From NCBI RefSeq assembly GCF_018917965.1, contig NZ_JAHLPP010000001.1, positions 248,001-312,000 on the forward strand: a stretch of DNA of 64,000 nucleotides, in the 5' to 3' direction. Below, one piece after another: positions 16,742 through 24,981 of the stretch; position 1 is the stretch's first letter; every line of letters starts with the position of its first letter. The DNA is from Pseudoflavonifractor sp. MSJ-37 (GTDB lineage: Bacteria; Bacillota; Clostridia; Oscillospirales; Oscillospiraceae). The position numbers and the translations under genes are program-made. Below the pieces are notes generated by a model, which made no database searches, was not told the origin of the DNA, and saw only the letters and a program-made list of their open reading frames with translations.

Positions 16742-16846
16742 GTGAATTCCTCCTTGATTTTTTCGAGAGATGCTGTTATGATTATACCATAAAGTTCTCA
16801 AGAGTTATAGAGACTTTTGGAAAAAATTTTTAGGAGGTTCACAACA
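16742..16846. promoter_or_regulatory. Divergent ygeY/ygeW promoter region
   Basis: This 105-bp AT-rich gap holds a TATAAT box on the minus strand (TTATGGTATAATCATAAC) for ygeY and TAGGAGG before ygeW. Clear -35 boxes were not found on either strand, which suits promoters that need an activator. Confidence 0.55.
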
Positions 16847-17854
16847 ATGAAGACTGGTCTCAAGGGCAAGCATTTCCTCTGCGAGCAGGATTGGACGAAC
16901 GAGGAGCTCAATACTCTGATGGACGTGGCGTCCGCCCTGAAGATGGACAACCTGCTGGACACCCATAAGTACGATGAGCTGCTGAAGAACAAGACCCTGT
17001 TCATGCTGTTCTTCGAGGAGTCCACCCGTACCCGCAACGCTTTCGAGTGCGGCATCACCCAGCTGGGCGGCCACGGCAACTACCTGACCCCCAAGGCGAC
17101 TCAGATCGACCACGGCGAGACTCCTCAGGACACCATCGAGGTCCTGTCCCGCATGGGCCACGGCCTGGGCATGCGCAACACCCTGGTGGGCGGCCACGAG
17201 TACATGCAGAAGCTGGCCAAGTATTCCAAGATCCCCATCTACAACATGCAGTGCGATCTGTGGCACCCCACTCAGTCCATCGCTGACCTGTTCACCATCA
17301 AGGAGAAGTTCCACAATGAGCTGAAGGGCCGCAAGTTCGTCATCTCCTGGACCTCCGCCGGCAACTACATGCGTCCTCTGTCCATGGCTCAGTCCCTGGT
17401 CACCCTGATGCCCCGCTTCGGCATGGACGTGACCCTGGCTGTCCCCTCCAAGGAGTTCGAGCTGATGCCCGAGGCCATGGAGACTGCCCGCAAGAACGCT
17501 GAGTTCTACGGCTCCAAGTTCGAGGTCTGCAACGACATGGACGCTGCCTGCGAGGGCGCCGACGTGGTCTACGCCAAGGGCTGGGGCCCCATCATGGCCG
17601 TGGGCGACGACGAGAAGGCCGGTGTCGAGATGATCAACGCCAACCCCGGCTGGTGCGTCGACTCCCGCCGCATGGCTCTGGCCAAGAACACCGCCATCTA
17701 CATGCACTGCATGCCCGCTGACCGCGGCATCGAGGTCACCGACGAGGTCGCTGACTCCGCTCAGTCCGTCATCTATGATGAGGCCGAGAACCGCATGCAC
17801 ACCATCAAGGCCCTGATGGCTCTGACCATGGGCAACATCCAGAGCCGCCGCTAA
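16847..17854 (+). CDS. ygeW: Knotted carbamoyltransferase YgeW
   Basis: This 335-residue protein belongs to the aspartate/ornithine carbamoyltransferase superfamily. The carbamoyl-phosphate site shows as FFEESTRTRNAFE (STRTR motif), with HPTQSIADLFT downstream and HCMPADRG near the C-terminus. It is longer than typical ornithine transcarbamylase by the YgeW-type insert. YgeW genes travel with ygeY, ssnA and xdh genes in purine-degrading anaerobes; the reaction is thought to move a carbamoyl group off a ureido intermediate so that carbamoyl phosphate can yield ATP, but the true substrate is unknown. TAGGAGG precedes the ATG. Terminators follow, so it is transcribed separately from the next operon. 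Confidence 0.93.
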   Translation: MKTGLKGKHFLCEQDWTNEELNTLMDVASALKMDNLLDTHKYDELLKNKTLFMLFFEESTRTRNAFECGITQLGGHGNYLTPKATQIDHGETPQDTIEVLSRMGHGLGMRNTLVGGHEYMQKLAKYSKIPIYNMQCDLWHPTQSIADLFTIKEKFHNELKGRKFVISWTSAGNYMRPLSMAQSLVTLMPRFGMDVTLAVPSKEFELMPEAMETARKNAEFYGSKFEVCNDMDAACEGADVVYAKGWGPIMAVGDDEKAGVEMINANPGWCVDSRRMALAKNTAIYMHCMPADRGIEVTDEVADSAQSVIYDEAENRMHTIKALMALTMGNIQSRR

Positions 17855-17883
17855 GCAAGCGCTCTGACGCGGGACCTTTTTGT

Positions 17884-17915
17884 CCCCGCCCCGCCGCTCC
17901 GGCGGCGGGGCGGGG
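17884..17915 (+). terminator. Very GC-rich hairpin after ygeW
   Basis: CCCCGCCCCGCCGC and GCGGCGGGGCGGGG pair perfectly over 14 bp around TCCG, 30 bp after the ygeW stop. No T-run follows; it probably protects the 3' end while the next hairpin terminates. Confidence 0.5.
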
Positions 17916-17960
17916 CTCCTGCGAAACCAGGAACAACAAACAAGGCGCCTCGCGCTTGAC

Positions 17961-17999
17961 AAAAAAAGCGGCACATCGCACATATGTGCCGCTTTTTTT
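17961..17999. terminator. Bidirectional terminator between ygeW and the amidohydrolase operon
   Basis: A run of seven As, then GCGGCACAT (17968-17976) pairing with ATGTGCCGC (17984-17992), then seven Ts. This is a textbook symmetrical rho-independent terminator. Confidence 0.9.
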
Positions 18000-18067
18000 A
18001 CGAATGTTCTGTGAAAACTGTTCGGTTTGAACTGAGAGGTACGCAAGCAACAGGGAGGATGGACAAC

Positions 18068-19384
18068 ATGGCAGCAGCGACTATCATCCACGGCGGAGCC
18101 GTGCTCCTGCAGGAGGGGCTCAAGATGGACTGGGGCGTCAAGCTCCAGGACGGTCTCATCGCGGAGGTGGGCCCCAACGGGAGCCTCACCGCTCAGGACG
18201 GCGACGAAGTGATCGAGGTCAGGGACCAGGTAATCCTGCCCGGCTTCATCAACGGACACAACCATATGTATAATGTGTTCTGCCGCGGTATCAGCACCGA
18301 CGCGGTCGTCACCGAGTTCTCCAGCTTCCTGGACGACTACTGGTGGCCCTATATCGAGAACCGCATCACCCCCGAGTTCGCGGAAGTCACCGCCCGGTGG
18401 TCCAGCGTGGAGATGATCGACAGCGGCGTCACCACCAGCTTCGACATCCTGGAGGCCCCCAATGCCATCCCTGGCGCTCTGGAGCGGGAAGGCAAGGTCC
18501 TCAAGGAGGCCGGCCTGCGTGCCATCCTCACCTTCGAAGCCTGCCAGCGCATGAGCCCCGAGAACGCGGAGCTGGGCCTGAAGGAGAACGCGGACATGGT
18601 CCGCGCCCATCAGGATGACCCCTTCGTGAAGGGTGCCATGAGCATCCACACCCTCTTCACCTGCGACAAGGAGTATGTGAAGAAGGCCCGTGCCATGGCG
18701 AAGGAGCTGGGCTGCAAGTTCCATATGCACCTGTCCGAGAGCGTCTTCGAGCCCAACTGGGTGAAGGAGCACTATGACGATAAGCCTGTGCGCGTCTATG
18801 ACGAGCTGGGCGTGCTGGACAGCGACGTCCTGGCTTCTCAGGTGGTCCAGGCAGATCAGGAGGAGATCGACATCCTGGCCCGGACCGGTGCGTCCGTGGT
18901 CACGATGCCTCTCTCCAACTGCGAGGTGGGCGGCGGCATCGCCCCTGTGCCCGACCTGCTGGACGCCGGCGTCAAGGTGGGCATCGGTACCGACGGTTAT
19001 ATCAACAACTTCTTTGAAGTCATGCGCGGCGCTTTCCTGATCCATAAGGCATTCCGGCAGGACCCACAGGTGATGGGTGCCCGGCAGGTCTACCGGATGG
19101 CCACGGATATGGGGGCCGATGCGCTCGGCATGCCGAACGCGGGGCGGATCGCCCCGGGGATGCTGGCCGACGTCATCACCGTCAAAATGCTCGATACGCC
19201 CACGCCCATCAACGAAAAGAATATCTACGACCAACTGATCCTGTATCGGAACCCCGCCGATGTGAAGAACGTCTTCGTCGGCGGCCGGCAGCTCAAGAAG
19301 GACGGCGTCATCACGACGCTGGACGTTGAGAAGGCCCGCGAAGAGATGCGCGCGGCCACCGCAGAGTTCTGGAAGTTCAAGTGA
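18068..19384 (+). CDS. SsnA-like amidohydrolase, first of two
   Basis: This 438-residue amidohydrolase-superfamily (cytosine/guanine deaminase-like) protein shows the metal-binding HxH in GFINGHNHMYN, further histidine in KFHMHLSES, and the catalytic aspartate region GIGTDGYINN. Such enzymes deaminate or hydrolyse ring amides of purine-like compounds. The second ATG is chosen because AGGGAGG lies 9 bases upstream of it, whereas the first in-frame ATG touches that site. It heads a run of genes with xdh subunits; 85 bp separate it from the first large subunit. SsnA is the likely family, though Se dependence or substrate cannot be seen here. Confidence 0.85.
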   Translation: MAAATIIHGGAVLLQEGLKMDWGVKLQDGLIAEVGPNGSLTAQDGDEVIEVRDQVILPGFINGHNHMYNVFCRGISTDAVVTEFSSFLDDYWWPYIENRITPEFAEVTARWSSVEMIDSGVTTSFDILEAPNAIPGALEREGKVLKEAGLRAILTFEACQRMSPENAELGLKENADMVRAHQDDPFVKGAMSIHTLFTCDKEYVKKARAMAKELGCKFHMHLSESVFEPNWVKEHYDDKPVRVYDELGVLDSDVLASQVVQADQEEIDILARTGASVVTMPLSNCEVGGGIAPVPDLLDAGVKVGIGTDGYINNFFEVMRGAFLIHKAFRQDPQVMGARQVYRMATDMGADALGMPNAGRIAPGMLADVITVKMLDTPTPINEKNIYDQLILYRNPADVKNVFVGGRQLKKDGVITTLDVEKAREEMRAATAEFWKFK

Positions 19385-19469
19385 ATCCAGGCCTTTTCCG
19401 TCCCTTAGACAGGAGGGAAAAGCGAAAAGCCCTGTTCCAGATGGGATCCCATGCGAGGAAGGTGATTTC

Positions 19470-21794
19470 ATGCCCCTGTTAGGCGAACTGAATAAGAACT
19501 ACAAGGTCATCAATCGATCCGTGCCCCGGATCGACGGAGTCGATAAGGTGAGCGGCCGGGCCCATTACGCCGCGGACCTGAAATTCGTGGACATGGTCTA
19601 TGGCGGCTGCCTGCGCAGCGGTCATTCCCACGCCAAGGTCACCAAGATCGACACCAGCAAGGCCAAGGCCATGCCCGGCGTGCTGGCGGTCGTGACCGCA
19701 GCTGATATGCCCAAACCCAAGAGCTGTGCCGGCCCCGCCGCCTATATGTACCTGACGGATGAGGTCAAGTACGCCGGCGATGTGGTGGCGCTCGTCTGCG
19801 CCGAGACCAAGCTCATCGTGGAAGAGGCCCTCCGGGCCATCGAGGTGGAGTACGAGGACCTACCCGGCGTGTATACGATCCGGGAGGCTATGGAGCCCGG
19901 CGCTCCGGTGGTCCACGAGAACTACCCCGGCAACAAGTTCAAGGACTCCTATTTCCCCATCCGCAAGGGCGATGTGGAAAAAGGCTTCGAGGAGGCCGAC
20001 CTCATCATCGAGCGGGAGTACGAGACCCAGTATATCGAGCACTCCTATATCGAGCCGGAGGCTGTGGTCTGCATCCAGAACCCCACCGACGGTGTCATGA
20101 CCGTCCATGCTTCCGCGCAGAACCCGTTCTTCACCCGCCGCTACATCGCGGACGTCCTGGGCGTCGGCATGAACGAGGTCCGTGTGTTCCAGGAGAACGT
20201 GGGCGGCACCTTCGGCGGCAAGGAAGAGGGTCTGGGCATGCTGGCGGCCCGCTGTGCTTACCTGTGCAAGCTGGTGGGACGGCCCGTCAAGATGACCTTC
20301 TCCCGGGAGGAGTCCTTCCTGGAGAGCGCTAAGCGGCATCCCTTCCTGCTCCACTATAAGGTGGGCGTCAAGAAGGACGGCCATATCGTGGCCTGGGAGG
20401 GCAGCCAGATCGACAACTGCGGCGCCTACAACAACCAGACCCAGTTCATGAACTCCCGCGCCAGCATCCACAGCTGCGGCGCGTATACCATCCCCAACGT
20501 GAAGACCGACACCTTCGGCGTCTTCACCAACAACATCCACGGCGGCGCCATGCGCGGCTACAGCTCTCCCCAGCTGATCTGGGGCCAGGAGCAGCTGATC
20601 GAGGAGATCGCCGAGGAACTGGGTATGGATCCCCTGGAGTTCCGCCGTATCAACTGCCTGAAGGAAGACACCACGAACGCCACCGGCCAGGTCATGCACC
20701 ACGTGATCCTGCCCGAGATCATGGAGTATACCGCCAAAAAGACGGACTATCAGCGCAAGCACGAGGAGTATAAGCACCAGACCAACAAGCATAAGCGCAA
20801 GGGCATCGGTATGTCCATCGCCCACCGCGGCTGTGGTCTGGGCGCCGAGTCTCCCGACGCCTCCGGCGCCATGGCCATCGCCAATGAGGACGGCACCGTC
20901 CTGATCAACACCGGTCTGGCGGAGAACGGCCAGGGTCTGAAGACCGCCTTCTCCCAGATCGCCGCCGAGGCCATCGGCATCCCCTATGAGCTGATCCGCT
21001 TCTACGGCACCGACACTCAGGCCATCGCCGACTCCGGCATGACCGTCGCCTCCCGCGGTACTGTCATGGGCTCTCAGTCCACCCGCAAGGTGGGCTATCG
21101 CCTGAACGAGATCATGCGCGGCAACGCGCTGGCCCTTGGCTTCTTCAAGGATCAGGAGGACGTGCATGACGTGTCCCAGATCGTGCTGGAGGACGGCTTC
21201 TTCCACACGACCTCCAAGCCCGATGTGAAGGTCCCCTTCAAGGACGTGTGCAATGCCAGTCTGTGGACCGGCCGCCAGATGGCCGCCTATGAGTGGTTCA
21301 TGCCCCCGGCCTGCGATCAGGATCACCACACCGGTCAGGGCACCGCGTTCCCCACCTTCGCCTATGGCTGCTGTGTGGCCGAGGTCGAGGTGGACATGGA
21401 TACCGGCTATGTGGATGTGGTGAAGGTCACCGCCTCCCACGACGTGGGCACCGCGATCAACCCCGCCCTGGTGCTGGGCCAGATCTATGGCGGCATCGTC
21501 ATGGGTCAGGGCTACGCCGTCACCGAAGAGGTGGAGGTCAGCAAGGGCAAGGTCCGCAATCAGAACTTCGAGAACTATATCATCCCCACTGCCGCGGATA
21601 TGCCCGAGATGGACGTGAATATCTTCGAGTGTGATGACCCCGCAGGTACTTTCGGGGCCAAGAGCATCGGCGAGCCCGCCACCGAAGCGGTGGGCGCGGC
21701 CATCATCAATGCCATCTACAACGCCACTGGCCGCCGCATCCGGGAGAATCCCGCCAACCTGGAGCGAGTCCTGCTGGGCAAGAAGCTGAGATAA
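19470..21794 (+). CDS. xdhA: Xanthine dehydrogenase-type molybdenum subunit 1
   Basis: A 774-residue large subunit that binds the molybdopterin cofactor. Motifs include VGGTFGGKEE (about residues 244-253), GGAMRGYSSPQ (about 355-365), GQGLKTAFSQIAAE and GAKSIGEPATE near the C-terminus with the catalytic glutamate in GE. It is followed at 12 bp and 16 bp by the FAD and FeS subunits, making a complete three-part hydroxylase that oxidises a purine or related heterocycle. AGGAAGGTGATTTC precedes the ATG at 19470. Of the three large subunits in this block, this is the one with its own electron-transfer partners. Confidence 0.93.
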   Translation: MPLLGELNKNYKVINRSVPRIDGVDKVSGRAHYAADLKFVDMVYGGCLRSGHSHAKVTKIDTSKAKAMPGVLAVVTAADMPKPKSCAGPAAYMYLTDEVKYAGDVVALVCAETKLIVEEALRAIEVEYEDLPGVYTIREAMEPGAPVVHENYPGNKFKDSYFPIRKGDVEKGFEEADLIIEREYETQYIEHSYIEPEAVVCIQNPTDGVMTVHASAQNPFFTRRYIADVLGVGMNEVRVFQENVGGTFGGKEEGLGMLAARCAYLCKLVGRPVKMTFSREESFLESAKRHPFLLHYKVGVKKDGHIVAWEGSQIDNCGAYNNQTQFMNSRASIHSCGAYTIPNVKTDTFGVFTNNIHGGAMRGYSSPQLIWGQEQLIEEIAEELGMDPLEFRRINCLKEDTTNATGQVMHHVILPEIMEYTAKKTDYQRKHEEYKHQTNKHKRKGIGMSIAHRGCGLGAESPDASGAMAIANEDGTVLINTGLAENGQGLKTAFSQIAAEAIGIPYELIRFYGTDTQAIADSGMTVASRGTVMGSQSTRKVGYRLNEIMRGNALALGFFKDQEDVHDVSQIVLEDGFFHTTSKPDVKVPFKDVCNASLWTGRQMAAYEWFMPPACDQDHHTGQGTAFPTFAYGCCVAEVEVDMDTGYVDVVKVTASHDVGTAINPALVLGQIYGGIVMGQGYAVTEEVEVSKGKVRNQNFENYIIPTAADMPEMDVNIFECDDPAGTFGAKSIGEPATEAVGAAIINAIYNATGRRIRENPANLERVLLGKKLR

Positions 21795-21806
21795 GGGGAG
21801 TCACGA

Positions 21807-22676
21807 ATGCAAAGACTGAGTTATCTGAAGCCCCAGACCCTGGAAGAGGCTCTGGGCTATCTGAACGAATACGGCGAGAAGGTCAAGCCCTACGCCGGCG
21901 GCACGGACCTGATGGTCCAGCTCCGGGAGCACACCTCCAAGCTAAAGGACGTGGAGTATCTGATGGACGTGCAGTATCTGCCGGAGCTGCGCGGCATCGA
22001 GGTCAAGGACGACTGCATCAGCATCGGCTGTATGACCTCTCACACCGAGGTGAACGAGTCTCCCGTCCTGCGGGAGCATGTGCCCTTCCTGTCCATCGCC
22101 TCCTCTACCGTGGGCTCCACCCAGGTGCGGAACAAGGGCACCGTGGGCGGCAACATCTGCAACGCCTCTCCCGCGGCGGACACCCTGTCCCCCTTCGTGG
22201 CCCTGAACGCCCGCCTGACCGTGGTCAGCGTGGACGGCACTCGCGAGGTGCTGGTGAAGGAAGCCATGGAGAAGGCCGGCAAGCTGAAGTTTGCCCCCAA
22301 TGAGATGGCCACCCGGATCACCATCGACCGGCTGGACGGCTGGCATACCGCCTTCATCAAGCTGGGCCGCCGCAAGGCTCTGGCGATCTCCCGCATGAAC
22401 TGCGCCGTGGCCCTGAAGCTGGAGGACGGCGTGATCGCCGACGCCCGCATCGCTCCCGGCTGCGTGTTCGCCACCCCCGACCGGGTGGAGAAGGCCGAGG
22501 AACTGGTGAAGGGCCAGAAGCCCTCCGCGGAGCTCTTCGAGAAGGCCGGCCTGGCCGTCTCCGAGGAGATGATCGCCCGCACCGGCATCCGCTGGTCGAC
22601 CGAGTACAAGAAGCCTGTCATCGAGGCCCTCATCCAGCGCGCCCTCTGCCGGGCCGCGGGTCTGCCCGAGGACTGA
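21807..22676 (+). CDS. xdhB: Xanthine dehydrogenase-type FAD subunit
   Basis: A 289-residue CoxM/XdhB-type FAD-binding protein that passes electrons from the FeS subunit to NAD or another acceptor. FAD contacts are visible as KPYAGGTDLMV and STVGSTQVRNKGTVGGNICNASPAADT, followed by DTLSPFVALNARL. It lies between the large and FeS subunits with 12- and 16-bp gaps. The same protein probably serves the two extra large subunits encoded further downstream, which lack their own. Confidence 0.95.
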   Translation: MQRLSYLKPQTLEEALGYLNEYGEKVKPYAGGTDLMVQLREHTSKLKDVEYLMDVQYLPELRGIEVKDDCISIGCMTSHTEVNESPVLREHVPFLSIASSTVGSTQVRNKGTVGGNICNASPAADTLSPFVALNARLTVVSVDGTREVLVKEAMEKAGKLKFAPNEMATRITIDRLDGWHTAFIKLGRRKALAISRMNCAVALKLEDGVIADARIAPGCVFATPDRVEKAEELVKGQKPSAELFEKAGLAVSEEMIARTGIRWSTEYKKPVIEALIQRALCRAAGLPED

Positions 22677-22692
22677 GGGAGGAGGACTGGAT

Positions 22693-23169
22693 ATGAAGAA
22701 GATCACTTTGGAGTGTTTCCTCAATGAGGAGCCGGTCTCTCTGGAGATCGACGAGAATGCCCGTCTGCTGGACGTCATCCGTGACGTGGCCGGTCTGACC
22801 GGCACCAAGGAAGGCTGCGGCGTCGGCGAGTGCGGCGCCTGCACCGTCATCGTGGACGGCGAGACCGTGGATTCCTGCATCGTGCTGGCCGCCTCCATGC
22901 AGGGCAAGCACATCACCACGGTGGAGGGCCTGTCCAAGAACGGCGAGCTGGATCCCATCCAGCAGGCCGTGCTGGACCACCACGCTTTGCAGTGCGGGTT
23001 CTGCACCCCCGGCTTCCTGATGAGCGCCAAGGCGCTCCTGGACAAGAAGCCCGACCCCACCCGCGACGAGATCAAGATGGCCATCGCCGGCAACCTGTGC
23101 CGCTGCACGGGCTATCAGCAGCTGGTGGAAGCGTTTGAAGACGCGGCGAAGGAGTATCAGAAGCGCTGA
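22693..23169 (+). CDS. xdhC: Xanthine dehydrogenase-type 2Fe-2S subunit
   Basis: A 158-residue protein with two [2Fe-2S] clusters. The N-terminal plant-type cluster shows as GCGVGECGACTVIVDG plus a further Cys (VDSC). The C-terminal helical cluster shows as LQCGFCTPGFLM and NLCRCTGYQ. It carries electrons from molybdenum to FAD. GGGAGGAGG precedes the ATG. It is complete and the only such gene in the window. Confidence 0.96.
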   Translation: MKKITLECFLNEEPVSLEIDENARLLDVIRDVAGLTGTKEGCGVGECGACTVIVDGETVDSCIVLAASMQGKHITTVEGLSKNGELDPIQQAVLDHHALQCGFCTPGFLMSAKALLDKKPDPTRDEIKMAIAGNLCRCTGYQQLVEAFEDAAKEYQKR

Positions 23170-23257
23170 TGCACCCTGGGCCTGTCGATAGTATCCTCGC
23201 CGACTGACGGAGGAGGATCGACCCTATATTTTTGGAGAATAAGAGGAGCGATTAGAG

Positions 23258-24484
23258 ATGTTCGACAAGGAAAAGGTCAAGGGCGCTTCTATCGGCGTCA
23301 AATTCTGCGGTTACGATCTCCAGAGCCCGTTCATCGTGGGATCCGGCCCTCTCACCTATGGTTCTGAGGGCATGATCCGTGCCCATCAGGCTGGTGTCGG
23401 CGCTGTGGTCACCAAGACCATCCGTCTGGGTGCCGCCATCAACCCCGCCCATCACATGGCCAAGATCAGCAACGAGGCGATCCTGAACTGCGAGAAGTGG
23501 GCGGATTCCGACCGCTTCCAGTGGTACGAGAAGGAGATCCCCGAGGCGGTCAAGGCCGGCGCCATCGTCATCGGCTCCGTGGGCCACACCCCCATCGAGG
23601 CCAAGGCCATCGTGGAGGACGTGGAGAAGGCCGGCGCTCACATCATCGAGCTGGTCTCCTACACCGAGGACACCCTGCTGCCCATGCTGGACTACGCCAA
23701 GGAGCACGTGAACATCCCTGTCATCTGCAAGCTGTCCGGCAACTGGCCCGATCCCGCCGGCACCGCCAAGAAGTGCTATGAGCACGGCGCCGACGGCCTG
23801 TGCGCCATCGACTCCATCGGCCCCACCCTGATGATCGACGTGGAGAAGCGCGCCCCCGTGATGATGAGCAACGACGGCTACGGCTGGATGACCGGCGCCC
23901 CCATCAAGCCCATCTCTCTGCGCATCAACAGCCAGATCACCCGCAACGTGCCTGGCTATAAGAACCTGTACGGCACCGGCGGCGTGATGAAGGCCGATGA
24001 CGCCATCGAGTACCTGATGACCGGCTGCAACGCCGTGGGCATCTGCTCCGTGGGCATCCTGAAGGGCCTGGACTATGTGGAGAAGATGTGCTACAAGCTG
24101 TCCGACCGCCTGAAGGAGCTGGGCTTCAACTCCATCCAGGAGGCCATGGGCGTGGCTCTGCCCAACTTCCCTTCCACCGAGAACATCACCGACATGGGCT
24201 TCCACTTCGACGCCAAGAAGTGCTCCAAGTGCCACCTGTGTGAGACGGTCTGCTGCTACAAGGCCCGCAAGGTCATCGTGCCGGAGGACAAGACTCAGCT
24301 GCCGGAGATGACTCTGGACCGCAGCCTGTGCCGTTCCTGCGGCCTGTGCGCCGATGTGTGCCCCACCCACGCTCTGACTAGCTTCGTGGAGGACCAGTCC
24401 GCCGAGAACGCCAAGCGCGCCGCGGCTTCCAAGAACTTCGACGCCATGGTGAAGGCTCAGGATCCCAAGCTGCTGGAGCGCTGA
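23258..24484 (+). CDS. PreA-like dihydropyrimidine dehydrogenase/DHODH-family flavoprotein with two 4Fe-4S clusters
   Basis: A 408-residue protein. Residues 1 to about 310 are a dihydroorotate-dehydrogenase-type barrel (SPFIVGSGPLTYGSEGM, VICKLSGNWPDP, GTGGVMKADDAIEYLMTGCNAV). The end is a bacterial ferredoxin with CSKCHLCETVCCYK and CRSCGLCADVCPTH. This is the layout of PreA, which with PreT reduces pyrimidines; no PreT-like NADH partner is seen here. In this setting it may reduce a purine- or pyrimidine-like ring, or pass electrons to the hydroxylase. It is the last gene before the strong terminator at 24712. The extra Cys in ETVCCYK is unusual. Confidence 0.88.
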   Translation: MFDKEKVKGASIGVKFCGYDLQSPFIVGSGPLTYGSEGMIRAHQAGVGAVVTKTIRLGAAINPAHHMAKISNEAILNCEKWADSDRFQWYEKEIPEAVKAGAIVIGSVGHTPIEAKAIVEDVEKAGAHIIELVSYTEDTLLPMLDYAKEHVNIPVICKLSGNWPDPAGTAKKCYEHGADGLCAIDSIGPTLMIDVEKRAPVMMSNDGYGWMTGAPIKPISLRINSQITRNVPGYKNLYGTGGVMKADDAIEYLMTGCNAVGICSVGILKGLDYVEKMCYKLSDRLKELGFNSIQEAMGVALPNFPSTENITDMGFHFDAKKCSKCHLCETVCCYKARKVIVPEDKTQLPEMTLDRSLCRSCGLCADVCPTHALTSFVEDQSAENAKRAAASKNFDAMVKAQDPKLLER

Positions 24485-24565
24485 TCTCCGGCGGTACCAT
24501 ACTTACTGTGATACAAGCATCCCTATATCGTTACTGACAAAGTGACTCGACTGTCGTGGAGATGT

Positions 24566-24675
24566 CCCCCGGGCGTATGCATTTCGCGTCTGCCGCCCTG
24601 GCCGCCCGGGGGCCCTCCATTCAGCGACGGCGGGTGTATCAAACGTGCGTGTGAACCACTCCCTTGTGATGGAGG
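24566..24675 (+). ncRNA. Structured RNA region between the two hydroxylase operons (class unknown)
   Basis: Two stems follow one another: CCCCCGGGCG (24566-24575) with CGCCCGGGGG (24603-24612), then CCTCCAT (24614-24620) with ATGGAGG (24669-24675). A 20-bp terminator follows. The order resembles a riboswitch plus expression platform, but no known class was recognised and it may only be the 3' end of the upstream transcript. Confidence 0.35.
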
Positions 24676-24711
24676 AGGGACCGCAGTTTCGTTCAGGCAC
24701 GAGAAGGACAG

Positions 24712-24769
24712 GGAGGCAGGCGCGCTCCATCGAACACGCGGATGGAGCGCGCCTGCCTCCTTTTGTTGT
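24712..24769 (+). terminator. Strong terminator between the two hydroxylase operons
   Basis: A perfect 20-bp stem: 24712-24731 (GGAGGCAGGCGCGCTCCATC) with 24741-24760, loop GAACACGCG, then TTTTGTTGT. The gap from here to 24981 has a TATGAT box near 24895 as a possible promoter, but no clear -35 and no gene. Confidence 0.92.
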
Positions 24770-24981
24770 GTTCTTTGATAACAGTCGAACGAACGGCTGC
24801 TGTACGTCGGGCATACCTGAGTGTTGGGACCACCGAGCGATGTAGACAGGCATCGGCGGCATCGGCACCGGACTCCAGGCTATGTGGACCGTAGTATGAT
24901 GTAGTTGAAGTCGAGGAATGCCGTGGGCAGAGCCAGAAGCCGTCTCGATCACCGATTTTTTTTCATTAGGAGATGAAACGT

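Noticed and set aside
24485-24769. A T-box before the second hydroxylase operon
   Set aside because: GGGACCGCAG near 24677 resembles a T-box core only loosely, there is no AGTA/GNUG stem I and no aminoacid gene follows.
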